64,000 nucleotides of DNA from Boswellia sacra. Its lineage: Eukaryota > Streptophyta > Magnoliopsida > Sapindales > Burseraceae. Positions within the stretch are counted from its first letter, which is position 1. Each line of letters starts with the position of its first letter. The position numbers and the translations under genes are program-made. The notes below the pieces were generated by a model. That model worked only from the letters and a program-made list of their open reading frames with translations, did no database searches and was not told where the DNA came from. Shown in pieces: positions 25,931-38,394 of the stretch. The stretch covers positions 496,001 through 560,000 of the forward strand of contig SNVD02011200.1 of NCBI GenBank assembly GCA_013180625.2. Direction: 5' to 3'.

Positions 25931-27268
25931 ATGGAGAAGTTACAGAGTTTTCACTATCCATTGCTTGCAGCCGGTTTCACTCTTGCAGTATTAAGTCATG
26001 CTCAGGATCAATCAGGTTTGAAATTTTTAACTTTCGTGCAGAAAGCATTTAGTTAATTTGGCCATGTATTTTACGTAGGTTTAATCACTGGATATGTATT
26101 TAATCCTCATCTTTCCATTTTTTCTCAGGTTTCATTAGCATAGATTGCGGGATAGAAGAAGGTCATCGCTATACTGACAAGAACACTGGCCTAGAGTACG
26201 TTTCAGATCAAAACTTTACCGATACTGGAACACCTGGGCGTGTATCTTCCGAATTCATAACTCAGAACCTTGATCAGCAATTTTATAGCGTCAGAAGTTT
26301 CCCTGAAGGTAAAAGAAATTGTTACGCGCTTGCCCCACCTGCTGGAGAAGGCAATGCGTATTTGATCAGAGCCCGTTTCATGTATGGAAATTATGACAAC
26401 TTAAGTAAAGTTCCAGAATTTGATCTGTATCTGGGACTTAATCACTGGGAAACGATAATACTGGACGAAGCTTCCAGTACGTTCTCCACGGAGATCATAC
26501 ATGTCCCTTCAACAGATAATATATTTGTCTGTCTTTTGAAGAGGGACCAAGGAACACCTTTCATATCATCGCTAGAGCTTAGGCCTTTGAATAGTGAGAT
26601 TTATCAGACTCGAAATTTTTCTGAGTCACTTGTACTACAAGGAAGATACGATTTAGGTTCTACGTCCGGTCAGTCAGTCAGGTAAATCATTTCTATAATA
26701 TTAAGATCAATCAGTATACTTTTTTCCCCCTGTCATAATAATTAATTTGAAATTTTGTCTCAATAGGTACCCAGATGATATATATGACCGCATTTGGATG
26801 CCGCAAATTAACGCTGGAATGGAGACATTGATGCTCGATGATGGCCAGAATTTGAATGCTAACGATTTCCGACTCCCACAAACTGTCATGCGTACTGCTG
26901 TCAGACCAGTAAATGATGATGAGGACTTGTTCTACTGGGAATTCGCAACAGATCCAAATTTCAAGTATTATGTATACTTGCACTTTGCTGAAGTTGAGGT
27001 CCTGGACAACCAAATCAGAGAATTTAACATCTATGAAAACGAGAAGTGGGTTAAGGGACCTCTTATTCTTGATCACTTAGATGTGAAAACTGTCAATACC
27101 ACTTCGGAAAAAGGAGGAAGAATGAAGATTACTGAAATCAGAAAAACTGGGAGGTCAGACCTCCCACCCATCCTCAATGCCATCGAGATCTACGTACACA
27201 AGGAATTCTCAGCAGTCCAAACACACCCAAATGATGTTATGCTAAGTACTCGAAGATTTATAGGTTGA
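25931..27268 (+). CDS. RLK3: secreted malectin-like protein, truncated receptor
   Basis: Exons 25931-26015, 26129-26681 and 26767-27268 join in frame to 379 residues plus stop. Residues ~1-24 form a signal peptide (hydrophobic LLAAGFTLAVLSHA, then AQDQ). The remainder is a complete malectin-like domain: SIDCGIEEG start, FPEGKRNCY, YLIRARFMYGNYD, YDRIW start of the second half, YVYLHFAEVE, and LPPILNAIEIY. In full receptors the third exon ends with a GT donor after the first base of a codon. Here that GT is TT (27237-27238, compared with 14109-14110 in RLK2), so the frame runs nine residues further and stops. No LRR, membrane or kinase exon follows before the transposon nest. Inference: either a dying gene or a soluble malectin ectodomain. 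The coding part itself is undamaged. Confidence 0.8.
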
Positions 27269-28411
27269 ATATCTCAGATTCTTCCTTCTTTTCTAGAAAG
27301 AGACAACCGCATATCACATATAAATAGTAACAAATCCGTCCTGTAATAATCCATGTTTTACTTTATGTATACAACTAATTAGATTAGAAAATTTGTTACA
27401 ACACGTTTGGTAAATTAAAAAAAAAATTAATTTATATATTTTGCTTTCCAAAAATAGTCTATAGTTGCTTTGTTAAAAATTCCAATGAGTCATGATTCAG
27501 GCAAGCTCGAAGCGTCAAACTAGTGCGCTGTGTAATACTATTGACCTGAGTCAACCATGCAAGCACTAGAAATTGTTAATAAGCTACTTGACTCAAAAGT
27601 TACAGCTATCATGGACATTATTATTTGAGTAAAATTGATATGTTCTTCATAGTGACGGACAAAGGTATAGTAGAATTTTAGAAAGGCGAAAAAAGCCTGG
27701 GTTGGACTATCTGAAATATGTAAGATCAGCTGTTTTGCCTTTGAGCGGGCTCAAAACAGTTTGCATGTGGGAGCCCATTACGTTGATTTTCTTTTCCTTT
27801 GTTCCCCTTAAAGCATCTTTTTTAATCTCTTATACAAATGTGTGATGCTATACTGCATTTCTGTTTTTACAAAGTGATAACACATCGTTTCCTTAGTACT
27901 CACGCCAGCAGAAGAGATAACCAATTAATAAGGCCGCAACTACTAATGATATTGGACGAATTGATGTTATTACTGATAGCCAATAATGCAACTGTATTAA
28001 CCGAATGCGTAGCGTAGTATCACGATTAGGCAGCATAATATTTTGACTCGGCAGAGTTGGAGCTTCTTCACACCGTGGCGATTCTCCCTCTGTATCATCA
28101 TCATAAATTCTGTGCATTAATTATAATAACTCTTCCAAATAGTTTAAAAGTACTCTTAACAATAACATTATGAACAAAATTGCTTTTTTATTTTTCCAAA
28201 ATTAGTTAATTAAACCTTTTGTTTTTCTCACCAAATCTCCCTTAAATCTTAAAGTATTCATTTTTAAATATAAAAGTTAAATTATTTCAAAAGTATTGGG
28301 TCCCTTCCCCTTTGTTGTCAAAATAGAAGTCATTTACGGCAAGGAAAGTTTTCATCACTTATGAATAATCATCATCCGGTGACAGTGCGTCTGCTGGAGC
28401 TTCCTCCATAC
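27269..28411. other. Region after RLK3, no supported gene
   Basis: This should have held the RLK3 LRR and kinase exons but shows none. A 74-codon frame on the - strand (27893-28117) ends in a hydrophobic stretch (ISLVVAALLIGYLF) but has no recognised relative. Polyadenylation signals are not certain. Confidence 0.45.
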
Positions 28412-31400
28412 TGACACGACCCGCCCCTAGCTACACGGGCGAATCATTCCTAAAACTGTGGACTACAACTGTTTCTTAATTCTTTTCTTTCTCATGGAAC
28501 AAACTTGAAATAATTTTCATTACATCCACAAATGAAATTTAAATAAAACAATTTAACTATTACAACCTTGACCTATCCTTGCACCATCACGTGGCTGGGC
28601 CTCCACACTTCCTAATTAGATCACATTTTGCTTTATCCTGGGGGGAAATTTTAAAAAAAGAAAGAAAAATAAAACAAAGATGTGAGTATAAAACTCAGTG
28701 AGTGGGGATAAAAAAATGTATTTATAAATAAATCCAAAAAGAAATCATATTATTATAAAATTAATATTTGCTTTATATAAAAGAAATAGTCTTTATAATC
28801 TATAACTTTCATATCATTTAAAATGTCATAAAACTTTAAAATAAATAACTATTGAATGACTAAATGCATCAAAATACTAGTTATGGTTAAAACAATAAAA
28901 TAAAATCATCTTCAATCGTATAATACGATGCTCTTGATGATCATGCTAAAATCATCGCTTCAGTTATTTACTATGCAAAACATAATTTTCTTAAAAATCT
29001 TCTTCCAAAAGAAACTATTGTGAATCATGCTTCTTTTTCAAAATAAACATATTCAAAACACTTTTCATTATACTAAACAAGTACCCCTGGAACTGTCTCA
29101 TTCTGCCTGGCGAGATCTAACATCGCATAGGCAGAACTATCTGAATTTTCTCATACCTGGTGAGATCTACATCACGCAGGCAGAGCTATCTGTACCTGGC
29201 GAGATCTAACATCGCACAGGCCTGCTATCTAGTCATACGCATGCGTAGAGCTGCCCCCAAAGGGCTAAAGCGCCCAGATCACACGGCCCAAAGCCTCTAT
29301 GTGTGTCTGAACGGGCCCCAAAGGCCTCTATCTTTCTATCTGAAATCTGCTGTCTCACTGTCTAAGTGAGCTGGGTACTAGCTTAGTATAATATAATTAA
29401 ACTTTCTTCTTTTCTCTAAAACTGATTTCTTTTCAAAATTTGTGAAACTTATATAAGCTGAAACTCATAATATCTGAATCCTTGAAATCAAATTGCTATA
29501 AAAAAAATATGATCATAATTGTTCTGCTTTTACACTTTCTATAAAATGGTAAAATATGCATCTATAATAATATAGAAAACGATTCATATAGAAAAAACCA
29601 TGAATCTTTCTTAAAAATGCTAGATCATTGTTTAAAACTAACTTTGCAACTAAAATTTATATCTATAAAACCATTTGGAAAACTAGATTTGAAACATCTT
29701 AATAATTGAAAGCAAACATAATAAATGAGTCTATTTACTCTCGAGAAATAAAAAAGAAACTAACTTGAATTCTTCTGAATTTGCTAAAATTCTCAGAAAT
29801 TCTATTAAATGTTAAATAAACATAGCTAAATAAATACTAAAAACATATTTCTAATTATCCAGAAAAATAAATCTTCTACTCTTTCTAAAACTTTCTAAAA
29901 TATCCATAAAATAAAATACTTTTCATCTCACTATAAACCATAATTTATATTTCTATCTCAAAATCTCATACATCATACTTTAACTCAAATTTTTTTTTTC
30001 TTATTTTTTTATTTTTTTTTTCTTTTTAATTTGCTATTATTTTGAATATAAAATCACTTATCATTTTGTTAACCAAAATCACAATTTCTTCAACATATGT
30101 ATTTATTTAAAGAAAATAACCCAAAACCTCAATTTTCTATACTAATTCATCTAATTATAAATGTCTCTTTTCCAATCATAAACAAAAACTTTCTACTTCC
30201 CACCAACATATAATATATATACATTCATGCTACAACTTTCACTTTAAATTTATTTTTCTCTTGTACTCCAACTTATTGAAACAACAATTACTATATATAT
30301 TCAAAACTAATCTACTAGCACCACCCATAACCATCTCTTCTATCCAAAATCTAATACTTTACACACACTTATTTTCAAAATACATAAATCATCATTATCT
30401 ATTCTAAAAACTTTTAATATAACTCAATTAATTAAATTAATAACTTAAATCATATGAAAAGCCATAAATTTAATACACTTCAATATAATATGAAATTCTC
30501 AAAACATAACCCACTCACAAATTTGGTTGCACAACTCGGTTAGCTCGGATTTGATTCCAAAATCAACATTCCGCTTATCCGGCCACATTCTTCAACAAAG
30601 AATTAATCCTTCATTGTCCTAATATCATAAAAGAGCTCATCACATCATATTCAATTAGTAATCAACTTGAATATTTAAAATTCTCAATATCCAACTTCAT
30701 ATCTTAATCCAATCAATCCTAATTAATTGTATTTCTACACTTCTTATACAGAGCAGTCCTTATTGTCTGACTTTTAATAAATAATTGACTTGTCAGAATG
30801 GTCTAAAATTTTATACAGACCTTCTACACATACATATCTAATAACATATAAAATTTTATAGCATTCCAAGTTCATTAAGTACCTCAAAATCCTCATGTTT
30901 CTAGATACAAAAATTCTGTAAATTCATTTCCAGAACTGACCTCTCCATATTCCAAAATACATGATAATTTGTAATAAATTTGTAAAATCACAAAAATCTA
31001 CAGATTTAAACTAGACATATACACAAACTCGTATCACAAATTTCATAATTTTTGAAGACCTCTAGATACCTCAAATTACTTACCCAAAACTGATTTTCTG
31101 CAGAAAAATTAAATTTCCAGCAGTAAACAGTAAACTTCGAAAATTCATATAAAATTGTATACTCAACATTTTTCAATGAATCCAACTTCAAACAAATCCT
31201 TAGGATGTCTATTTTAACATATATAAATTTGAGAATCAGATTCAAAGCCAATAAATTACAGAAATTTTCGGAATTGTTACTGTTCACAGAACCCTAAATT
31301 TCCATAATTGTCATCAAAACTTAAAATTCCTTAAAACAAATTCCATAAAAATCAAGAAGAGTGTGAAATACCTTCAATAATACTTCCAATTTCATCATTG

Positions 31401-31746
31401 TTTTTCCTTCTCTCTCTAAAAATTCTAAAACATCCAAAGATCTCCTTCTATTTCAATCATCTTACATGAAAAATACGAAAATAACTTAATATTGCCTTGA
31501 AATTATGAAAATTACCTGTTTTTTTTTCTTCAACAGCCCCAAAATCCTCTTCCTTCTTTTCTCTCTTTGCTTCCCCGTTTCCTTCTCCCCTTCTCTAATT
31601 ATTTCCCATTTAATTGTGAATAAAAATGAAAGAAATAATTATAGGAAATGGGCTGGGTTAATCTAATGGGTTGGGTTGCTATATAACACTCACTTGGGCC
31701 AAGCTTGTATTTAACTTAAAAGTCCATGGGCCATTTCAACATTTTT
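28412..31746. mobile_element. Probable solo LTR or LTR fragment of a Ty3/gypsy (chromovirus-like) element
   Basis: Starts TGACACGACCCGCCCC, similar to starts of long plant gypsy LTRs, and has the phrase GTGAGTATAAAACTCAGTGAG (28682-28702) that I associate with such LTRs. It is about 3.3 kb, very AT-rich, with no coding frame and with short repeats at 29104-29230. No matching partner LTR, primer site or target duplication was found, so ends and class are tentative. Confidence 0.35.
29104..29230. repeat. Three-copy degenerate direct repeat
   Basis: Three copies of CCTGG(C/T)GAGATCTA.. followed by a GCAGG / GCAGA-type tail start at about 29106, 29156 and 29194, with unequal spacing of 50 and 38 bp. 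Likely an internal repeat of the surrounding LTR-like sequence. Confidence 0.7.
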
Positions 31747-32330
31747 ATGTAACGACCCATCCCCCGCCCGATCTCTCCCGGGCGCACACGGACCCCCCTG
31801 CCCTGCCTCCGGGGTCACAGGTACATGGCCGGACACTCTAAGGTATTGTCCGCTCTGGGGCCCACCGGTCCCGCACGGTTTTGTTCACTGGGTATCTACA
31901 CCCAGTGACGCCTCCCCCACTCGAACCCAAGACCCCAAAGGTCATTCAAGTTCAAAGTGAGTACCATTCGGGCAAGACTCACATCAACCGCCACGTCATC
32001 TACCATGCCAGCAACACGTCAGCGCACTTTCTGAAACATCATCAGCCATGTCAGTAGCCCCGTCAGTAGAAACGTCAATGCCTTATCTGCCATGTCATCC
32101 TACCACGTCAGAGCCATGTCACGGCCACGTCAGCACCAACTTTCTAAAATTACAATTTGATCCTGTAATTCTAATTTTTTATTTTTGGCCCCATAGCTTT
32201 CTAAAATTTTTAGTTTAGTCCCTTAGATTTCAAAACTTTATATTTCCTTCCACAAAAGGAATTTTTGAGCCTTAGAAGAGGCTATTCCACCATTTTTTTA
32301 CCGTTCTAGATGCAACGGTGAGCTCGGATT
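31747..32330. other. GC-rich block starting TGTAACGACCC, with YGTCA motif cluster
   Basis: The first ~200 bases are strikingly GC-rich for the window (CCCCCGCCCG, CCCGGGCGCAC) and start like a plant gypsy LTR. A cluster of CCACGTCA-like octamers follows at 31988-32131. No gene is seen. It may be a truncated LTR lying between the 28.4-31.7 kb sequence and element C. Confidence 0.4.
31988..32131. repeat. Cluster of nine YGTCA-core octamers
   Basis: CCACGTCA, ACACGTCA, CCATGTCA, CCCCGTCA, AAACGTCA, CCATGTCA, CCACGTCA, CCATGTCA and CCACGTCA occur within about 140 bp on the + strand. The ACGTCA core (TGACGT) is the known binding core of TGA-class bZIP factors. The density suggests an amplified motif, whether regulatory or only a simple repeat. 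Confidence 0.75.
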
Positions 32331-32372
32331 TTTGAAATTCAATTCCAATTTTTTGAAGAATCATCTGGAGCC

Positions 32373-35300
32373 ATGATTAAGGTAGCAGCTACCAACTACA
32401 CACTATGGAGGCCCAGGATAGAGGATCTCCTTTGTTGTAAGGATCTATTTGATCTTATAGAATTCAAAGGGCAGAGACCTGAGACTGAAAAAGAGGCAGA
32501 GTGGAAGAAGATAAACAGAAAATGTATCGGTCAGATTAGACAATGGATCGACCATATCATCTTCCACTATGTAACCAAGGAAGTAGATGCATATTCTCTC
32601 TGGACAAAATTAGAGAGTATGTATCAGGCCAAGACAGTATGAAACAAAGCCATCCTGATAAGACGACTTGTAAACTTGAAGTTGCAGAGTGGAACTTCCG
32701 TAGCAAAACATACAAGTGAGTTCCAAAACTTGGTAAATCAACTATTAGCAGTTGAATTACAGCTTGAAGATGAAAAACAAGCTCTTCTACTTCTTAGCTC
32801 CCTTCTAGACTCATTTTGGTGGTCTCCATCAGTAATTCAGCCATCGGAGGCAAACTTACCTTATCAATGGTTAAGGATGCCTTGTTCAATAAGGAGGCTA
32901 GAATGAAAGATATAGGTGCCAATCAAGAGCAAGTCTATATCACGGAAAATCAGGGAAGATAGTCTCGAGGGGATCAAGACTGGAGGAGAGGTAGAAGTAA
33001 AAGCAGAGACAGGTCAACAGACAGAAGCGGTAAGTCGACAAATGGGTGGAGACCTACGTACAAATGTTATCACTGTGGTCAAGAGGGTCATTTAAAGAAA
33101 AATTGTCGCATTTTACGGAAGCAGAAGTAGGAGAGTTCACAAGCACAAAGCAGCGAAGAGCTACGAGTTATAGTCATAGAAGATGTGACCACTTGTGCAG
33201 AAGAGACATGCTTACACACAGCAGACCAAGGAGTAGAATGGGTGATAGATACTGCAGCCTCCTACCATGTCACTCATTGCAAAGAGATCTTCACCAGATA
33301 CAAAGCAGAAGACTTTGGCATAGTGAATATAAGAAACAACAGCACTGCCAAAATTATGAGAATTGGCAATGTTCAATTCCAAACGAACGTCGGATGTACA
33401 ATAGCCTTGAAGAACATTCGTCATGTACCAGATCTTTGACTTAACTTACTATTGATAAAAGCTTTTGATCAGCAAGGTTATGAAAGCTGTTTCACTAATG
33501 GTACATAGAAGATGATGAAGGGGGTCGTGGTGGTTGCTCGAGGAAAGCTATGTGACAATCTTTACAGAACTCATGTAAAGATAGATGGAGAAAGCCTTAA
33601 TGTAGCAGAACATATGGTCTCTTAGGATTTGTGACATAAAAGGTTCGATCATATGAGTGAGAAGGGTTTATCAATCCTTGAGAAGAAGGAGCTGATTATC
33701 ATTTCTAAGGATGCAGTATCTCATCCTTGCATCTATTGCTTGTACGGTAAACAATGAAGGATGTCATTCAGCTCCTCACTAGTGAAGAAATCAAAATTAT
33801 TGGAGCTAGTACACTCTGATGTTTGCGAACCTCTCAAAGTCGAGACCTTAGGCGGTAACAAGTATTTCTTAACCTTCATTGATGATGCCTCTCGAAAGAT
33901 GTGGGTGTATTTTCTCAAGACAAAGGATCAAGTTCTACAGAAGTTTAAGTTATTTCACACCATGGTAGAACGTGAAACAGGTAAGAAATTTAAATGCCTC
34001 CGATCAGATAATGGAGGCGAGTATACCTCCAGAGAGTTCGATGCTTAATGTGAAAAATACGGCATTCGTCATGGAAGAACTATCCCACGTACACCATAGC
34101 ATAATGGAGTAGTTGAGAGTATGAACAGAACTATCATAGAACGGGTCAAGAGCATGCTCAGATTGGCTAAGTTGCCCAAGCCATTCTGGGGGGAGGCAGT
34201 TCATACCACCTGTTATTTAATCAACAGATCACCGTCGGTGTCACTAAATTTTGAGATTCTAGAAAAGGTATGGTCTAATAAAAAGTCCTTCTACGATCAC
34301 TTAAAAATGTTTACTTGTCTGCCCTTCGCACATGTATCCAATGAGCTCAGACAGAAGCTCGATGGAAGAACTGTTCCATGTGTACGTCTTCATTGGTTAT
34401 GGAGATGAAGAATTTAGATACAGATTATGGGACCCGAAGGAAACGAAAGTCATCTGAAGCAGAGATGTGGTGTTCCATGAAGACTAAACATTTGAAGACG
34501 CTGAAAAACTAATAATATCTAAAAATCCCACTATCAGTACCCCAAATATTGTTACAGATTCTACCCCAGTATCAGATGCCACAGAAAATGATGAGGTACC
34601 AGAAGAAGTTCTAGAAGCAGATCAGGAGGAGGAAAATGAAGAGATTGTTGAGCCAGGGAGCCACAAGCACTTGTAGAAGCTATTGTACCTCCTGAAGTCG
34701 AAAAACCTCAGCTAAGATGATCTGAGTAGGTCAGATTCTGTTGAGAAAATATCTGAAATCAGAATATACACTACTTACTGATGAGGGGGAGCCAGAAAGC
34801 TTTTGTGAAGCTTTATCTCATCCAGACAAAGAATGTTGGCTACATGCAATGCAAGATGAGATGATTTCTCTAGAGAAGAATAAAACCTATGAACTGGTTG
34901 AGCTCTCTGACGGAAACAAGACACTGAGTAATAAGTGGGTGTTCAAGCTCAAGAAAGATCGAACAGGAAAGGTGATTAAGCATAAAGCCCGGTTGTTGGT
35001 AAAAGGATTCCTTCAGAAGAAAGGAATTGACTTTGATGAAATCTTCTCACCGCTAGTAAAGATGTCCTCAATCCGCGCCATCATTGGGTTGACCGCAAGT
35101 CTAGATTTAGAGCTTGAACAAATGGATGTGAAGACAACTTTTCTTCATGGAGACTTGCATGAAGAAATCTATATGAAGCAGCCAGAAGGATTCGAGGTTC
35201 GAGGAAAAGCAAACCTCATGTTCAAGCTGAAAAAGAGATTGTATGGCCTTAAGCAAGCACCATGGCAATGGTACAAGAAGTTTGACTCCTTCATGGTAAC

Positions 35301-36110
35301 TCATGGGTACAAATGAACCGCTGCATGTTTAACATGTTATTCAAAGGTTCAACATAGATAGTGCTAGGCCAGTTAGTTTGCCACTGGCTAATCACTTCAA
35401 GCTGAGCAAGAGATCATATCCCTCATCTAAGAAAAAGATAGAGGACATCGCGTCAGTATCCTATTCTTCTATTGTCAGAAGTTTAATGTATGTCATGGTG
35501 TGTACAAAGTCGAATGTTGCTCATGCTGTAGGAGTTATGAGCAGGTTTCTTTCCAACCTAGGGAAAGAACATTGGGAGGCAGTCAAGTGGATTCTCAAAT
35601 ACTTGAAAGGTACTTCAAAAAAATGTTTGTGTTACGGGAGAGTTGATCCAGTCTTAGAAGGCTATACAGATTCAGATATGGCCGGAGATTCTGATAGTAG
35701 GAAATCTACTTCAGGTTTTGTCTACACTTTTGCAGGACGAGCTATGTCTTGGCAATCAAAACTATAGAAGTGTGTTACACTATCTACAACAGAGGCTGAA
35801 TATATTACCGCAGTGGAAGCTAATATTGTGGTTGAAGCATTTTCTCCAAGAACTTGGGATGAAGCAAAAGGACTACAAAGTACACTATGATAGTCAAAGT
35901 GCTTTGGATGTGATCAAGAATTCAGTGTATCATTCTCGAACGAAGCATATTGACATTCGCTATCATTGGATACACGAGGTGATGGATAAACAACTATTGA
36001 AACTAGTGAAGATCCACACTGAAGAAAATCCTGCAGACATGTTAACAAAGGTAGTCACAAGAAACAATCTAGAGCTATGCAGAGACATAGTTGGATTAGA
36101 AGCTGTTTGA
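32373..36110 (+). pseudogene. Element C gag-pol remnant
   Basis: In order: Gag (open 32373-32642, stop, then 32676-32906); zinc knuckle CYHCGQEGHLKKNC at 33065-33106; protease site WVIDTAASYH (~33239); pre-integrase and integrase with HSDVCEP, RSDNGGEY and GVVESMN; reverse transcriptase start (34741-35316) with KWVFKLK and LYGLKQAP. Just after 35316 the frame jumps to the RNase H connection, so the segment with the catalytic YVDD motif (roughly 100 residues) is deleted. RNase H follows with STTEAEY and HSRTKHIDI, split by a stop at ~35765 and a frame change near 35825. More than eight stops or frame changes are visible. Confidence 0.88.
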
Positions 36111-36157
36111 TTATCTTTATGGTTATTCCCTTTCACATGTGATGGAAGGGGAGAATT

Positions 36158-36463
36158 GCTGGAGTCTTCCCTCCTATGGGAGGTAGGTGACCAACTCCAT
36201 GAGGTAGGTGGCCAACTCTTGTTAGGTGACCAACTTCACCTAACACGTTGAAATTGTAATGCATAATCCTCCTATAAATAGAGGACGATTCTGCAGAGCT
36301 ATTCAATCCAAAACAAGAGAGTTTTAGGAGAGGTAGAGAGCCAGAGAGTTCTAGGAAAGTGTGTTAGGGGAGTTTTTGTATAATTCTTGTATTCTAATTT
36401 TCTTTGTATATAAGAGTTATTTTTCTACCAGAAACTGTTTTAAGTGTACATTGCATCCCAACA
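36158..36463 (+). repeat. Element C 3' LTR
   Basis: Follows a purine tract (GATGGAAGGGGAGAA, 36140-36155). It starts TGCTGGAGTCTTCCC, contains TATAAATAGAGG (36273-36284) as likely TATA box, and probably ends TCCCAACA at 36463. The right end is assigned by analogy with other copia LTRs. Confidence 0.6.
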
Positions 36464-36466
36464 AAG

Positions 36467-36802
36467 ACTCCAAGAAGGATGTTTGAATGCATAAGAATTG
36501 TGTGTGAGGGATGTAAGCAAAAATAAAGTGTTTGAAAGCTGAACAAAGAGAGCTTAGAGTAGTTCTAAGTTGAGAGTGCAGTGGGAGAGTGTGTAAACCG
36601 AATTCTGACTAGTGCATTCATTCCCTATCCTTTCTGTGGAGTAGATCATAGATCGAACCATGTAAATTCTATGGTGTTCTTGTTTAATTTTCTACATTTT
36701 GATTCTAGTTCCTATGCTTGCATGATAGCACAAAAAATTTCTAGATTTTCTGTCAAAATATCAGCCCACTCTTGCTATAAATTATCTCCAGGTTTCATCA
36801 CA
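36467..36802 (+). repeat. Element D left LTR (3' part)
   Basis: Matches 52767-53106 along ~340 bp (shared tracts such as GAATTGTGTGTGAGGG and GCTTGCATGATAGCACA) and is followed by a primer site, so it is the 3' portion of the 5' LTR of an older element. Its left part has been replaced by element C. Confidence 0.75.
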
Positions 36803-36804
36803 AT

Positions 36805-36816
36805 TGGTATCAGAGC
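36805..36816 (+). other. Element D primer binding site
   Basis: TGGTATCAGAGC two bases after the D LTR end ATCACA, again complementary to initiator tRNA-Met. Only about 85 bases of D leader follow before the hAT insertion. Confidence 0.82.
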
Positions 36817-38022
36817 AAGATGTCAAAGACCTAAATATGGATTTTCTCAAACAAGATGTCCTATTGGAAGAGAAGATCTCGAAGTTGCAATGGCAAGACA
36901 GATTTTGGTAGGGATGGAGGGACGTTGGGACGAGTGGGGGCAATTGCCCCTATCAAATTTGAAAAAAGCAAAAGCTTCTACGTGTGAGCTTGTAAATATC
37001 TTAGGCCATTTCATATTTATTGAACCTGCCAATATTTTTTTTTTCAAATTTGGACTTGTCTCATGTATTTTTGGGCTTCAATAATTCATTTCTAAAAAGT
37101 GTAGCCCACTTCAACTTTTGATTACTGCCTAATTTGATAATACTTTAGCCCACTTCAATTTTTATATTACTTACTCAAATTAAAAATATTATAACTCACC
37201 TCACTTTACTCTTTCTTCCCAATTCTTCTAAAGCACGGTCCTCACACATCATTCTCATAGCCCGGCCTCTCACCCTCTCGCCTCTCCTCTCACTGTATCA
37301 TGTGAACTCACTGACGATAGCTAGCCCTTACAGTATTTGATTCTCACTTCTATTACTTTATACTTTCTTTGCCTTATTTAATTACTTTTAGTTATAGATT
37401 TCCTACAAAGCAACCCCACTTTGGACATTTCTCCATCAAGACTTTAAATTTGAGGTAAACTAATAGTGTTTTTCATTCTCTTCATTCCTTCATTGTTATT
37501 TGAAAACTTATTTTCACTTATCTATTTGATTTTTTTAATGGTATTATTGCTTTGTGAAATCTGCAATGTTTAATAATATATCTAATATTTAAATTATGTC
37601 AATTAGTGATAATCCAAAGTTTTAGTATTTTTGGTTCGAAAATAATGTATTTGCTAATAAGATGAATATATACAATTATTCATTAGTTTCATAACACATT
37701 ATATTTAAATGATAGTTAATTATAATAATCTAATGTTTAAAACATAACCTATTTATTAATTAGTTTAATATATACATGTACAATGTATTCATTAGGCTAA
37801 TAACATATAAAAAATTTAATTGATAATTAATTAGTGAAAATCTAACGTTTTATTACTTTTGCTTATAATATAATCTATTTATTAATTAGGTTAATATATA
37901 AAATTATTCATTAAGCTAGTAAGTAGCCTCACAACATATATAAAATTCAATTGATAGTTAGTGATAATCTAAAGTTTTATTACTTTTGCTTAATTAGAAA
38001 GATAATCTAATTATTAATTAGT

Positions 38023-38027
<5 letters not shown>

Positions 38028-38064
<37 letters not shown>
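38028..38064. repeat. (CA)n microsatellite
   Basis: About 18 uninterrupted CA units in the non-coding 5' part of the hAT element. Confidence 0.9.
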
Positions 38065-38067
<3 letters not shown>

Positions 38068-38394
38068 TTATTCATTAGATAATTAATGAGTCATAATACA
38101 AGGGTTTAACTTTGCTTAGAAACATAATCTATTTATTAATTAGTTGAATATATTATGTTTATTCATTAGATAATTAATGAGTCATAAGCTAAGGTTTAAT
38201 ATTTTTGCTAAGAAAGATATTATGTATACATTTATTTTTTTTATGCTAATAACTTTTATAATATTTAATTGATAGTTAATTAGTTATAATCTAAAGTTTT
38301 ATTACTTTTTGTTAGAAATATAATTTGACTATTCATTAATTTAACATTTAAATTTAATTTTGAAACAGCGTAGAAAAGTATTTTTAAAAAAAAA

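Larger units (their letters stand above)
32373..36463 (+). mobile_element. Element C: Tork/TNT1-like Ty1/copia element, decayed, 5' LTR not found
   Basis: Gag-pol remnants run from 32373 to 36110, followed by a purine tract and a 3' LTR (~36158-36463). Sequence upstream of gag shows neither a primer site nor a match to the 3' LTR, so the 5' end is missing or replaced. Integrase and reverse transcriptase resemble the TNT1-94 type rather than elements A and B. Many stops make it older than A and B. Confidence 0.8.

Noticed and set aside
27597..27628. A short reading (V-T-A-I-M-D-I) after an AG, resembling the A-I-M-N-I-K-S start of the post-malectin exon
   Set aside because: Only about eight codons match before a stop, and nothing of the following block is present; chance cannot be excluded.
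27893..28117. 74-codon - strand frame with a hydrophobic C-terminal stretch
   Set aside because: No recognised relative, no clear promoter or splice context; length is within chance expectation.
29104..29230. CRISPR-like spaced repeats
   Set aside because: Only three degenerate units with unequal spacing in plant repeat DNA; not an array.
31006..31287. 93-codon - strand frame in the LTR-like AT-rich region
   Set aside because: Composition follows the AT bias, and no motif or neighbour supports a gene.
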